Source of the DNA: Erysipelotrichaceae bacterium
GTDB lineage: Bacteria > Bacillota_I > Bacilli_A > Erysipelotrichales > Erysipelotrichaceae
Reading direction: 5' to 3'
Assembly (NCBI GenBank): GCA_019415435.1
Contig: DXZE01000019.1
Span: 1 to 35,973, forward strand
Length of the DNA stretch: 35,973 nucleotides
Shown here one piece after another: positions 1 through 7,227 of this stretch (positions are counted from its first letter, which is position 1; each line of letters starts with the position of its first letter). The notes under the pieces were generated by a model, which saw only the letters and a list, made by a program, of their open reading frames with translations, made no database searches and was not told the origin of the DNA. The position numbers and the translations under genes are program-made.

Positions 1-62
1 AGATATAAAAATGTCCGATTCATCTCCCATACAAGCAAGGGAGAATTCTCGGGCTATTTCTT

Positions 63-845
63 AAAATCATATTCTTTGACCTGGATGGGACAGTACTTTC
101 TCATAAAACAAATTCTGTCCCTGAAAGTACTGTAAAAGCATTTCATTTACTGCATGATAAAAACATTAAGTTATTTACCTGTACAGGCAGAAACTTGCAG
201 GAAATAAACGATCTCAAACCATTACATGTACTGCAGTTCGATGGTCATGCATTATTTACAGGTCATTACTGTTTTGACCATACTTCAACAATCTTTGACT
301 GTCCTATGGATAAAGAAGATATACAGGAAATACTGCATTACAGTGACATCCATCAGATTCCGATTGTCTCCTGTACCAATGAAGATATGTATATGAATAT
401 GCATAATGATACGGTACGTATTGCCCAGAATGCAGTAAACTCCCCTCTTCCGCCTTTATGAGATATCAACAGATCCTTACAAGAACGTGTCTATCAGATT
501 ACTGCCTATCTGAATATACACCAGCAGGAAGATATGTTTTCTCATTTACACCATACACTTATGACAAGATGGAATCCGTATGGTGTTGACTTTACAAATA
601 TCCATGGATCCAAAGGCATAGCCATAAAGAAGATACTGGATCATTATCATTTAGATAAAAAAGAAGCCATGTGCTTTGGGGATGGCTTGAATGATACTGA
701 TATGATGCATGCATGCGGTATATCCGTATGTCTTGGTAATGGTGAAGAAGAAGTAAAGAAACAGGCATCTTATGTTACAGATGACATTGATCAGGATGGT
801 CTTTACAAAGCGCTTATTCACTTCAATATACTTTGGAAAGTATGA
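63..845 (+). pseudogene. Cof-type HAD phosphatase, broken by an in-frame stop
   Basis: A single frame carries all HAD-superfamily motifs in order: FFDLDGT (motif I, near 72-92), a TGRN motif II near 183, the motif III lysine in GSKG near 610, and GDGLNDTDMM (motif IV, near 680). This spacing, with a cap domain between motifs II and III, is that of Cof/YidA-type sugar-phosphate or flavin-nucleotide phosphatases. Two defects are visible. An in-frame TGA at 459-461 splits the gene, with the same frame continuing directly after it. Where MKIIFFDLDGT is expected, the codon before AAA ATC ATA is CTT, and no ATG, GTG or TTG start precedes motif I in this frame (an upstream stop is at 6-8). TGA is an ordinary stop elsewhere here (pcrA ends in TGA), so recoding is unlikely. 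The catalytic residues remain, so the inactivation is recent or reflects sequence error. Confidence 0.8.
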
Positions 846-937
846 TCCTGAAACACTGCTTTCTCAGCAATCTTTCCCCGGCTGTTCCATATTCAGAACA
901 ATTCTCTTTTCCATGTATCTCTTCAATGCGTAATTCA

Positions 938-971
938 TTCATAGAACAATCTTAACATGTATAATTTATGT
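938..971 (+). promoter_or_regulatory. pcrA promoter, probably leaderless
   Basis: TTCATA (938-943), a 16-bp spacer and a perfect TATAAT (960-965) place the transcription start at about 972, which is the A of the ATG preferred for pcrA. No Shine-Dalgarno sequence precedes either the ATG at 957 or the one at 972. The -35 matches only four of six consensus positions. Leaderless transcription is inferred from spacing. Confidence 0.5.
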
Positions 972-3143
972 ATGGTTGATGATGTATTAGAAGGATTAAA
1001 TGAAGAACAGATACAGGCTGTTACAGCTACCGAAGGATATATCAGGGTTATTGCGGGAGCTGGTTCCGGTAAGACAAGAGCCTTAACCCACAGGTTTGCT
1101 TATCTGGTTAATGAACTTGGTATCAGACCGGGTAATATCCTATGTGTTACTTTTACCAATAAGGCTGCCGCAGAAATGAAGGCAAGAATCCATAAGCTTA
1201 CTGATGATAATGATACAGGCTATGTATGTACATTCCATTCTTTCTGTGTATCTATCCTGCAGGAAGATTCTCATGCCGTACAGTATCCGAAATCATTTCT
1301 TGTATTAGATAACAGTGATATCGATTCCATGTTGAAAATCATCTATGAAGAAAGAGGATTAACATTACGGGATATGCGTTTCAGCGATGCCAGAAACATG
1401 TTTGAAATGCGTAAATGTGTCCAGGAACCAGAGTATTATCAGTATCTGATTCAGATGTCCGCAGAACAGCTTCATGATAAGTATATGCAGGCTGAAAAGA
1501 TTGATGACATTCTCTTCTATGGTTATCTTTATCAGGAAAAGAAATGCTTTGGGCTGGATTACAATGATCTTATTTTCTTATCTCTGCATATATTCCGGAC
1601 ATTTTCTGAGATTAAACTAAAATGGCAGAAACGTCTGGAATACATCATGATTGATGAATTTCAGGATATAGACCCGCCGCAGTATGAATTAATGAAAAAC
1701 TTATGCGGGTACCATAATAATCTGTTTATTGTCGGTGATCCTGATCAGACCATCTATACATGGCGTGGTGCTAGAGTCGGTTATCTTTTAAACTTTGATC
1801 AGAACTTCCCTGATGTCAGAACCATCATGATGATGAAGAATTACCGCAGTACACCGGAAATATTAAATGCGGTGAATTCTCTGATTGATAAGAATGAAGT
1901 ACGCATGAAAAAAGATCTGATTCCAATGAAAGATCATGGAGATAAGGTCATCTTTCACCATGCACAATCTCCTGTTAAAGAAGCACAATGGATTGCGGAT
2001 CAGATACATGTACTTCACGCCAAAGGAATTGACTATAAAGATATAGCCATACTTTACAGAGCCCACTATGTCACCAGAAATATAGAAGAAGTATTTATCA
2101 AAGAGAAGATACCATATCAGTTATATTCCGGTGTACAGTTCTATGACCGTATGGAAATCAAGGATGCTTTGTCGTACTTAAGAATGATTGTTAATAAAGA
2201 TGATCTTTCTTTTATGAGAATAGCCAATGTACCGAAAAGAAACCTTGGAAACAGGCGTATGAAGTTTTTGCAGGAATATGCATCACAAAAACATATCAGT
2301 CTATATGAGGCATTGAAGGATAACATAGATCAGGATTTATTTAAGAATACCAAAGCTTCTTCATTCATCAATATGATTGAACGTTTTTCTTCTCATATCA
2401 ATGAAAAGCCAGTCAGTGAAGTATTAACTGACATTCTGGAAGAATCTGGTTATGAAAAAATGTTAAGAACAGAAGGCAGTCAGATCAGATTAGATGATCT
2501 GGCAGAGTTAAAACAGTCTATCTATGAGTGGGAAACTACTTCTGGAGAAGAAACAGATATTGTCTCTTATTTAAGAGAAACAGCTTTAATCTCCAATACA
2601 GATATGTCCCAGCATAAAGATAAAGTCAGACTCATGACAGTACATACAGCCAAAGGTCTGGAATTTCCTTATGTCTTCTTATGTGAGATGTGTGAAGGTA
2701 TATTTCCTTCCCGTAAAGTACGTACACAGGAAGGTATGGAAGAAGAGAGAAGACTTGCCTTTGTGGCAATGACACGTGCAGAAAAGATGCTGTATCTCTC
2801 TGATGCCTCAGGCAGAAACTTCGATGATACATCGAGATATACTTCCCGTTTTATCATGGATATCAATCCGGATTATCTGCGTTTTACTGATGAAGTAAAT
2901 CCAGAACTATTTGAAAAAGCTAAGAAGCATATTGAAAGAGTAGATGCGTCATTCATACCTGACAGGAATAAACTTGGTCTTAAGGAGGGCGACAGAGTCA
3001 GACACAGAGTCTTCGGAGATGGAACGATACAATCCATTGACTATGATGAAGAAGCTGTATTTGTTAAGTTTGACTCAATGAATACTTCCCGTGCCATTGC
3101 CTTAAGAGCCGCAAAGAAATTAGAAAAAATACCCAGATCCTGA
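972..3143 (+). CDS. pcrA: ATP-dependent DNA helicase PcrA/UvrD
   Basis: Superfamily 1A 3'-5' DNA helicase, acting in nucleotide excision repair, rolling-circle replication and removal of RecA or stalled RNA polymerase. All motifs are visible: Walker A GAGSGKT (about residues 29-35 from this start), DEFQD (motif II), VGDPDQTIYTWRGA (motif III), VHTAKGLEFPYVFL (motif V) and EERRLAFVAMTRA (motif VI). The C-terminal tail ends in a Tudor-like segment (GDRVRHRVFGDGTI...) as in PcrA proteins that bind RNA polymerase. At 723 residues it has the family's usual length. The start at 972 (MVDDVLEGLNEEQ) aligns with typical PcrA N-termini; an in-frame ATG at 957 would add five residues but overlaps the -10 box. 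The gene ends against the convergent neighbour, the two stops forming TGATCA. Among UvrD-like helicases PcrA is the best fit in Bacillota. Confidence 0.95.
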   Translation: MVDDVLEGLNEEQIQAVTATEGYIRVIAGAGSGKTRALTHRFAYLVNELGIRPGNILCVTFTNKAAAEMKARIHKLTDDNDTGYVCTFHSFCVSILQEDSHAVQYPKSFLVLDNSDIDSMLKIIYEERGLTLRDMRFSDARNMFEMRKCVQEPEYYQYLIQMSAEQLHDKYMQAEKIDDILFYGYLYQEKKCFGLDYNDLIFLSLHIFRTFSEIKLKWQKRLEYIMIDEFQDIDPPQYELMKNLCGYHNNLFIVGDPDQTIYTWRGARVGYLLNFDQNFPDVRTIMMMKNYRSTPEILNAVNSLIDKNEVRMKKDLIPMKDHGDKVIFHHAQSPVKEAQWIADQIHVLHAKGIDYKDIAILYRAHYVTRNIEEVFIKEKIPYQLYSGVQFYDRMEIKDALSYLRMIVNKDDLSFMRIANVPKRNLGNRRMKFLQEYASQKHISLYEALKDNIDQDLFKNTKASSFINMIERFSSHINEKPVSEVLTDILEESGYEKMLRTEGSQIRLDDLAELKQSIYEWETTSGEETDIVSYLRETALISNTDMSQHKDKVRLMTVHTAKGLEFPYVFLCEMCEGIFPSRKVRTQEGMEEERRLAFVAMTRAEKMLYLSDASGRNFDDTSRYTSRFIMDINPDYLRFTDEVNPELFEKAKKHIERVDASFIPDRNKLGLKEGDRVRHRVFGDGTIQSIDYDEEAVFVKFDSMNTSRAIALRAAKKLEKIPRS

Positions 3144-3644
3144 TCAATACTGATAGTGTTGTCTGGAATCAAATCCTTTCTCTTTAAAATCAGAATCCAG
3201 TATATCTGTTTCTTTTGGTCTGATACATATCACAGGCATAGGTTCTTCCATTCTCCTGATAGCTTCTACTGGTATCTTCTTCAAATTCAGAAATTCATTA
3301 TAGGTATCTGAGAATGGTTCTATGATTTCAGCAGTTCCATCTACCTGCATACCCTTTAGTTTTCCAAATCCTGTATATGCGTCAAAGACAGCTGCACTGA
3401 CATGCTTGTTCTTTTCTAATCCGATAAACTTCTTACCGCCTTCACTCATAATCCAGTACATATCTTTATAGTATGTATACTCTACTGGTGTACATCTGAC
3501 ATAGTCACCAGTCCCGGTAGCCAAAGCAAGGGTATTATGAGAAGTGGAGAATGCATCAATTGCTTTTTTGATATCTTCCTGATTCATTGCCTTACTGTTC
3601 TTATCTTTATTAATCCAGAAATTCTGTGCATATTCATAATTCAT
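3144..3644 (-). CDS. pyridoxamine 5'-phosphate oxidase-like flavin protein
   Basis: A 166-residue protein with the split-barrel FMN-binding layout of the PPOX-like superfamily: a central stretch resembling 'VRCTPVEYTYYKDMYWIMSE', then 'GLEKNKHVSAAVFDAY' and 'KLKGMQVDGTAEII', the typical strand-turn-strand pattern of small general-stress or nitroimidazole-reductase-like members. Substrate cannot be assigned. The ATG at 3644 has a GAAGG ribosome binding site 8 bases upstream. The gene is monocistronic and convergent with pcrA with no bases between the stop codons. An extended -10 box lies just upstream. Alternatives are other FMN-binding split-barrel proteins; true PdxH is less likely. Confidence 0.7.
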   Translation of the reverse strand: MNYEYAQNFWINKDKNSKAMNQEDIKKAIDAFSTSHNTLALATGTGDYVRCTPVEYTYYKDMYWIMSEGGKKFIGLEKNKHVSAAVFDAYTGFGKLKGMQVDGTAEIIEPFSDTYNEFLNLKKIPVEAIRRMEEPMPVICIRPKETDILDSDFKEKGFDSRQHYQY

Positions 3645-3668
3645 ATAGAGTGCCTTCTTTCTGTCTCT

Positions 3669-3677
3669 ATTGTATCA
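3669..3677 (-). promoter_or_regulatory. extended -10 promoter of the PPOX-like gene
   Basis: On the minus strand TGATACAAT (TG, one base, TACAAT) lies about 25 bases before the start codon, giving a leader of roughly 18 bases that contains the GAAGG site. No convincing -35 is seen. Confidence 0.4.
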
Positions 3678-3770
3678 CCTATTAGCACATGAAATTATTA
3701 TCTGCTAAATGATATTTCTATTTATATATAAATCAATGATAAATATAAAGATATTTACTTTTTATAAAAT

Positions 3771-3797
3771 TTAGCACTTTATGCTTGACAGTGCTAA
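3771..3797 (+). promoter_or_regulatory. CIRCE operator (HrcA binding site)
   Basis: TTAGCACTT, nine bases, CAGTGCTAA: the CIRCE inverted repeat (TTAGCACTC-N9-GAGTGCTAA) with one deviation per arm. It overlaps the -35 hexamer of the promoter driving the two Hsp20 genes, the normal geometry for HrcA repression relieved on heat shock. hrcA itself is not in the window. Confidence 0.88.
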
Positions 3798-3812
3798 ATT
3801 CCTGATTATATT
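3785..3812 (+). promoter_or_regulatory. vegetative promoter of the hsp20 pair
   Basis: A perfect TTGACA (3785-3790), 16-bp spacer and TATATT (3807-3812). The -35 begins inside the CIRCE spacer and runs into its right arm. Predicted transcription start is near 3819. Confidence 0.75.
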
Positions 3813-3820
3813 AATAAGTG

Positions 3821-3838
3821 CAAGGTGAAAGAACCTTG
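3821..3838 (+). other. 5'-terminal hairpin in the hsp20 mRNA leader
   Basis: CAAGGT, six bases, ACCTTG: a perfect 6-bp stem starting within a few bases of the predicted transcript start and ending 10 bases before the ribosome binding site. Short 5'-terminal stems of this kind often stabilise mRNA. It does not pair with the AGAGG site as drawn, so an RNA-thermometer role is not shown. Confidence 0.5.
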
Positions 3839-3861
3839 AGAGAAGAAAAGAGGTAAATACT

Positions 3862-4281
3862 ATGAGATACAACGTAGCTTCTGCAAATGATCTGTTTGAT
3901 GATTTATTTAATAACTGGTTTGATGCACCGGTATTCAATGGACAGTCTGTTATGAAGACTGATATACATGAAAACGATGGAAAGTATATCTTTGAAGTAG
4001 AGATTCCTGGTTATAAGAAGGAAGATGTAAAGATTTCTCTTTACAATGGCAATCTGACTGTAACAGCTCAGAAACATGAATCTGATGAAGAAAAGGATGC
4101 CAGGGGCAGAATGTTAAGACAGGAAAGATATTCCGGCACAATGTCCAGAACATTCTATGTAGGCAATCACATCAAGGATTCTGATGTACATGCATCATTC
4201 AATGATGGTGTATTGAAAATAGAAATCCCAACTGAGGAGAAGAAAGAAGAAGAGTCAAGAAAGTTCATTGATATTCTTTAA
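3862..4281 (+). CDS. Hsp20 / alpha-crystallin small heat-shock protein (first copy)
   Basis: ATP-independent holdase chaperone that binds unfolding proteins in the cytoplasm and forms oligomers. The 139 residues show a short N-terminal arm, an alpha-crystallin domain opening with 'VMKTDIHENDGKYIFEVEIPGY' type sequence, the P-G-[YF]-K-K-E-D turn, and the signature A-x-F-N-x-G-V-L near residues 112-119, followed by a charged C-terminal tail. AGAGG lies 8 bases before the ATG. It is the first gene after a CIRCE-controlled promoter, so repression by HrcA is expected. A close paralogue follows 45 bases downstream, most simply a tandem duplication. Confidence 0.93.
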   Translation: MRYNVASANDLFDDLFNNWFDAPVFNGQSVMKTDIHENDGKYIFEVEIPGYKKEDVKISLYNGNLTVTAQKHESDEEKDARGRMLRQERYSGTMSRTFYVGNHIKDSDVHASFNDGVLKIEIPTEEKKEEESRKFIDIL

Positions 4282-4326
4282 TCACCTCCAGGCGAAATAG
4301 AAATTCATGAAAGGAGATGTGTTCTT

Positions 4327-4737
4327 ATGAAAATGAATCCAACTCTGAGAAATGATTTCAATTTGTTTGATGATGTATTAACACCAGTATTTGGCAGAAA
4401 CCAGCTGATGCGTACAGATATAACCGAAAGAGATGGCAGATATTACTTCAAGATTGATCTGCCTGGCTTCCATAAAGATGATATTAAAGTTAGTCTTGAA
4501 AATGGAAACCTTGTGATCTCTGCAGAACATCATGATAGTGATTCTGAAAAGGATCATAAAGGCAATATTATCAAAGAAGAGCGTTATGAAGGAAGCTGTT
4601 CCAGATCCTTCTATGTAGGTTCTTCTATCACTAATGAAGATGTACATGCATCATTTAACAACGGTACTCTGGAATTAGATGTTCCTACCGAAAAGACTAA
4701 GCAGGAAGAGTCCCGTACATATATAACAATTGAATAA
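4327..4737 (+). CDS. Hsp20 / alpha-crystallin small heat-shock protein (second copy)
   Basis: A 136-residue paralogue of the preceding protein, colinear throughout: 'MRTDITERDGRYYFKIDLPGFHKDD', the ERYEGSCSRSFYVG strand, the A-S-F-N-N-G-T-L signature and a Lys/Glu-rich tail. A strong AAGGAG sits 10 bases before the chosen ATG; another ATG two codons in is possible. There is no promoter or terminator between the two genes, and a Rho-independent terminator follows, so both form one CIRCE-controlled transcript. The N-terminal arms differ most, which in this family affects oligomer size and substrate choice; the pair may form mixed oligomers (inference). Confidence 0.93.
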   Translation: MKMNPTLRNDFNLFDDVLTPVFGRNQLMRTDITERDGRYYFKIDLPGFHKDDIKVSLENGNLVISAEHHDSDSEKDHKGNIIKEERYEGSCSRSFYVGSSITNEDVHASFNNGTLELDVPTEKTKQEESRTYITIE

Positions 4738-4767
4738 AGCTGCGCCATTATCATGGCTGAATATACT

Positions 4768-4796
4768 AAGACCTGTATACCCCGCAGGTCTTTTTT
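4768..4796 (+). terminator. Rho-independent terminator of the hsp20 operon
   Basis: Perfect 8-bp stem AAGACCTG / CAGGTCTT with a 9-base loop, running into six T residues. Confidence 0.9.
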
Positions 4797-4857
4797 AATG
4801 AATTTTTCACACAATCCTTCATTTCTTGTGGCATAATGACAAAAAGGAGGTAGAACT

Positions 4858-5019
4858 GTGACAGATCCTCTGGAAAACAAGATATGGGGAAGACCTATCG
4901 ATGTCATTGTAAAAGATGATTATGGTCAGGATGCGGAATTTCGTAATGAAAGAGAAGAAGACGATGATGAAGAAGATCCTGATGTCACAATCATCTCCGA
5001 TACAAATGACACATATTAA
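4858..5019 (+). CDS. small acidic protein, GTG start
   Basis: A 53-codon gene opened by GTG, with an unusually good AAAGGAGG site 7 bases upstream. An extended -10 (TGGCATAAT, 4829-4837) places the transcript start near 4844, a leader of about 14 bases that just holds the ribosome binding site. The protein starts MTDPLENKIWGRPIDVIVKD and becomes strongly acidic from residue 24 on, with a run of Asp and Glu, ending DTNDTY. No signal peptide, membrane segment or cysteine is visible. A bidirectional terminator follows at once. I do not recognise the family; the acidic tail could suit a binding partner of a basic protein or nucleic-acid mimicry, but that is speculation. Support comes from the start signals and flanking terminators, not homology. 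Confidence 0.72.
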   Translation: MTDPLENKIWGRPIDVIVKDDYGQDAEFRNEREEDDDEEDPDVTIISDTNDTY

Positions 5020-5053
5020 AATCTCTGCAGAGTATTCTGCAGATATTATTTTT
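5020..5053. terminator. bidirectional terminator between the acidic gene and patB
   Basis: Twelve-base arms (5020-5031 and 5036-5047) with one mismatch, a GTAT loop and ATTTTT on the plus side; the minus side has GATTTT. It covers the last codon of the convergent patB gene. Confidence 0.75.
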
Positions 5054-6203
5054 GTAAATACTGTAAAGCTGTATCAAACCTTCTTAATCCCTCTTTTACC
5101 TTGGAGGCAGGTGCTCCTACATTCATTCTCAGATAATGTGCATCTCCAAATACTTTGCCATTCATGATGCCAACTTTACTTTTTTTAACAAGAGCTTCCT
5201 GAAGCTGTACATCATCACAAGGTAATCCGGATACATCAATCCAGGCAAGATAGGTAGATTCAGGCATTGTGAAAGATATACCTTCATGTGTATCCGCAAA
5301 TTCCTTTACCAAAAGAAAATTATGTCTGACATACTCTGTTAATTCATCTATGTAATAATCACACTTGTTATAAGCTGTAATTAATGCATGTACAGATAAC
5401 AGACTGGCAGAGTTCACAAAGTCCTTATATCTTGTCTGTTCTTCAAATCTTTCTCTTATATCCTGATCAGGTATAACAGCATAGCTTCCACCTAACCCTG
5501 GTGTATTGAATGTCTTGGAGGCAGAAGATAACAGGAAGGTTCTTTCTTTCTGGAATTGTAATACAGGATGATGGACATATCCTTTCTGGATTAAATCTGA
5601 ATGTATCTCATCTGATATAACCGGTAAATGATACGTATTGCATAACTGTAATATATGTGTCAGTTCTTCCTCAGTCCATACTCTTCCGGTAGGATTATGC
5701 GGACTGCATAATAAGAAAAGCTTTGCCTGTTTCATCTTTTCTTCCAGATCATTGAAATCAATCTCATAATGACCATTATGACTTATTAATCTGGAAGAAA
5801 TAATCTTACGGTGATTGTTTTCTATCAGATGATAGAAAGCATCATACATAGGTTCAAATACACAGATGCCATCTCCTTCATCTGTCAGTATCTCGATCAG
5901 TTTGGCAGCTGTATAAATAACCGATGGACTGTAAACAATCCAGTCTTCGGATATATCTGTGTTATGACGTCTTTGATAGTAATCTTTTATAGCACCTTTA
6001 TAATCATGATGATTCCATCTTGTATAGCCATAGATGCCTCTTTTGACAATCCTGTCACAGACATCTACAACTTCATCCGGTGATCTGAAATCTGTATCGG
6101 ATATAGAGAATGGCAGTAAATCACTTTCTCCAAAGCGGTCTGCGATAAAATCCCATTGTGTACTATATGTATGATGACGGTTATTTACTTCATCAAAGTT
6201 CAT
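5046..6203 (-). CDS. patB: PatB/MalY-family C-S lyase or aminotransferase (PLP)
   Basis: Fold-type I PLP enzyme of 385 residues. Visible are the cofactor lysine in SSASKTFNTPGLGG (K230), the pyridine-binding aspartate in ISDEIH (D198), the SPHNPTGRVW loop (N170) and the carboxylate-binding region LRMNVGAP near the C-terminus. The KTFN-x-x-GL motif marks the MalY/PatB group, typically cystathionine or cysteine-S-conjugate beta-lyases releasing pyruvate, ammonia and a thiol. Its start overlaps the end of the M42 peptidase gene by 11 bases, so it is translationally coupled and last in its operon. Together with two peptidases this suggests use of peptide-derived sulfur amino acids or S-conjugates. 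A broader aminotransferase activity cannot be excluded. Confidence 0.85.
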   Translation of the reverse strand: MNFDEVNNRHHTYSTQWDFIADRFGESDLLPFSISDTDFRSPDEVVDVCDRIVKRGIYGYTRWNHHDYKGAIKDYYQRRHNTDISEDWIVYSPSVIYTAAKLIEILTDEGDGICVFEPMYDAFYHLIENNHRKIISSRLISHNGHYEIDFNDLEEKMKQAKLFLLCSPHNPTGRVWTEEELTHILQLCNTYHLPVISDEIHSDLIQKGYVHHPVLQFQKERTFLLSSASKTFNTPGLGGSYAVIPDQDIRERFEEQTRYKDFVNSASLLSVHALITAYNKCDYYIDELTEYVRHNFLLVKEFADTHEGISFTMPESTYLAWIDVSGLPCDDVQLQEALVKKSKVGIMNGKVFGDAHYLRMNVGAPASKVKEGLRRFDTALQYLQK

Positions 6204-7227
6204 CCTGAAACCTCAGTTTCTTTAATACTTCTGTATTCATATTTTCAAGTAAATCGGAGATTACTTTTGAACAGTCATCTATATCTCTTTCATCACATAT
6301 GGAATAACTGGTATGACAATACCGCAATGGAATGCCAAAGGTAACCGTAGGTGTACCGCCATTGGATAAGCCGATATTCCCTGCATCTGTACCTCCGCCA
6401 GAGAACATATCATCCTGTAAGTGAACATGTACATGTTGTGCACTCTTTCTGGCAAGAGATACGAATGCCTTATTCGCAATGACTGTTTTATCATACAGAA
6501 CAAGCATAGGGCCTTTACCTAACTGTCTGTTATTCTCATGATTTCTGACAAGTTCAGAATGCCAGCAGGCAACATCTACAATAACAGCCGCATCCGGATG
6601 AATCAGTTCCGCACATGTTTTACCGCCTCTTGTGCCTACTTCCTCACTGCTTGTAAAGCAATACCAGCAATCACAATCTGTATGAGCATGTTTCATACAT
6701 TCCACCAGAGTTACAACACCGGTTCTGTCATCCAATGCCTTTCCTGCGTATCTGTGCATCGGATAGTTCTTGAATGTACTGTTAAATACAGCCATATCAC
6801 CAGGCTGAATGCCTAAAGCTTCTACGTCTGCTTTACTGTCAACACCTAAATCGATATACGTATTCGCAGCTGTACCATCTTCTTTGATATCTGACTGCAG
6901 ATATCCATAGTATTTCTTATAATCTTCGGTAGTAATGATAACTTCCTGATTGGTACGAGCAGTCATCTTGACACCGCCTAATGGCATTACCGTTAACATT
7001 CCATAATCAGATATTGCCCTGACAAGGAAGCCTACTTCATCCATATGGGCTGCTAACATGATCTTTGGACCATTGCCCTTTTTATGAAAGATCAGACTGC
7101 CAAGACCATCTGTCAGTACTTCATCTGCGTATCCTTTTAATTCTTCTTTGAGAATCTTACGTATCTCTCCTTCATTACCAGCTACCCCACTGGCATTGGA
7201 AAGAGATTCCAGTAACTTTACATTCAT
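6193..7227 (-). CDS. M42 family metallo-aminopeptidase
   Basis: A 344-residue cytoplasmic di-zinc aminopeptidase of the M42 family (glutamyl/deblocking aminopeptidase, FrvX/PepA type). Metal and catalytic residues are in place: H61 and D63 in AAHMDEVGF, the bridging aspartate in KALDDRTG (about D166/167), E195-E196 in SSEEVGTRGG, D218 in VDVA, and the late histidine in RYCHTSYS. These enzymes form tetrahedral dodecamers trimming N-terminal residues from short peptides. Four bases overlap the upstream M24 peptidase gene (ATGA type) and 11 overlap patB downstream, so three genes are tightly coupled. Some M42 members act as cellulases or in polysaccharide operons; the peptidase neighbour favours peptide substrates. 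Confidence 0.9.
   Translation of the reverse strand: MNVKLLESLSNASGVAGNEGEIRKILKEELKGYADEVLTDGLGSLIFHKKGNGPKIMLAAHMDEVGFLVRAISDYGMLTVMPLGGVKMTARTNQEVIITTEDYKKYYGYLQSDIKEDGTAANTYIDLGVDSKADVEALGIQPGDMAVFNSTFKNYPMHRYAGKALDDRTGVVTLVECMKHAHTDCDCWYCFTSSEEVGTRGGKTCAELIHPDAAVIVDVACWHSELVRNHENNRQLGKGPMLVLYDKTVIANKAFVSLARKSAQHVHVHLQDDMFSGGGTDAGNIGLSNGGTPTVTFGIPLRYCHTSYSICDERDIDDCSKVISDLLENMNTEVLKKLRFQDEL

Noticed and set aside
459..461. TGA read as a sense codon in the HAD gene
   Set aside because: TGA ends several sound genes here (pcrA, the amylase), and tryptophan is encoded by TGG throughout.
842..946. Short minus-strand frame of about 39 codons (MNELRIEEIHGKE...) between the HAD pseudogene and pcrA
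   Set aside because: No ribosome binding site, it overlaps the HAD end, and no family was recognised.
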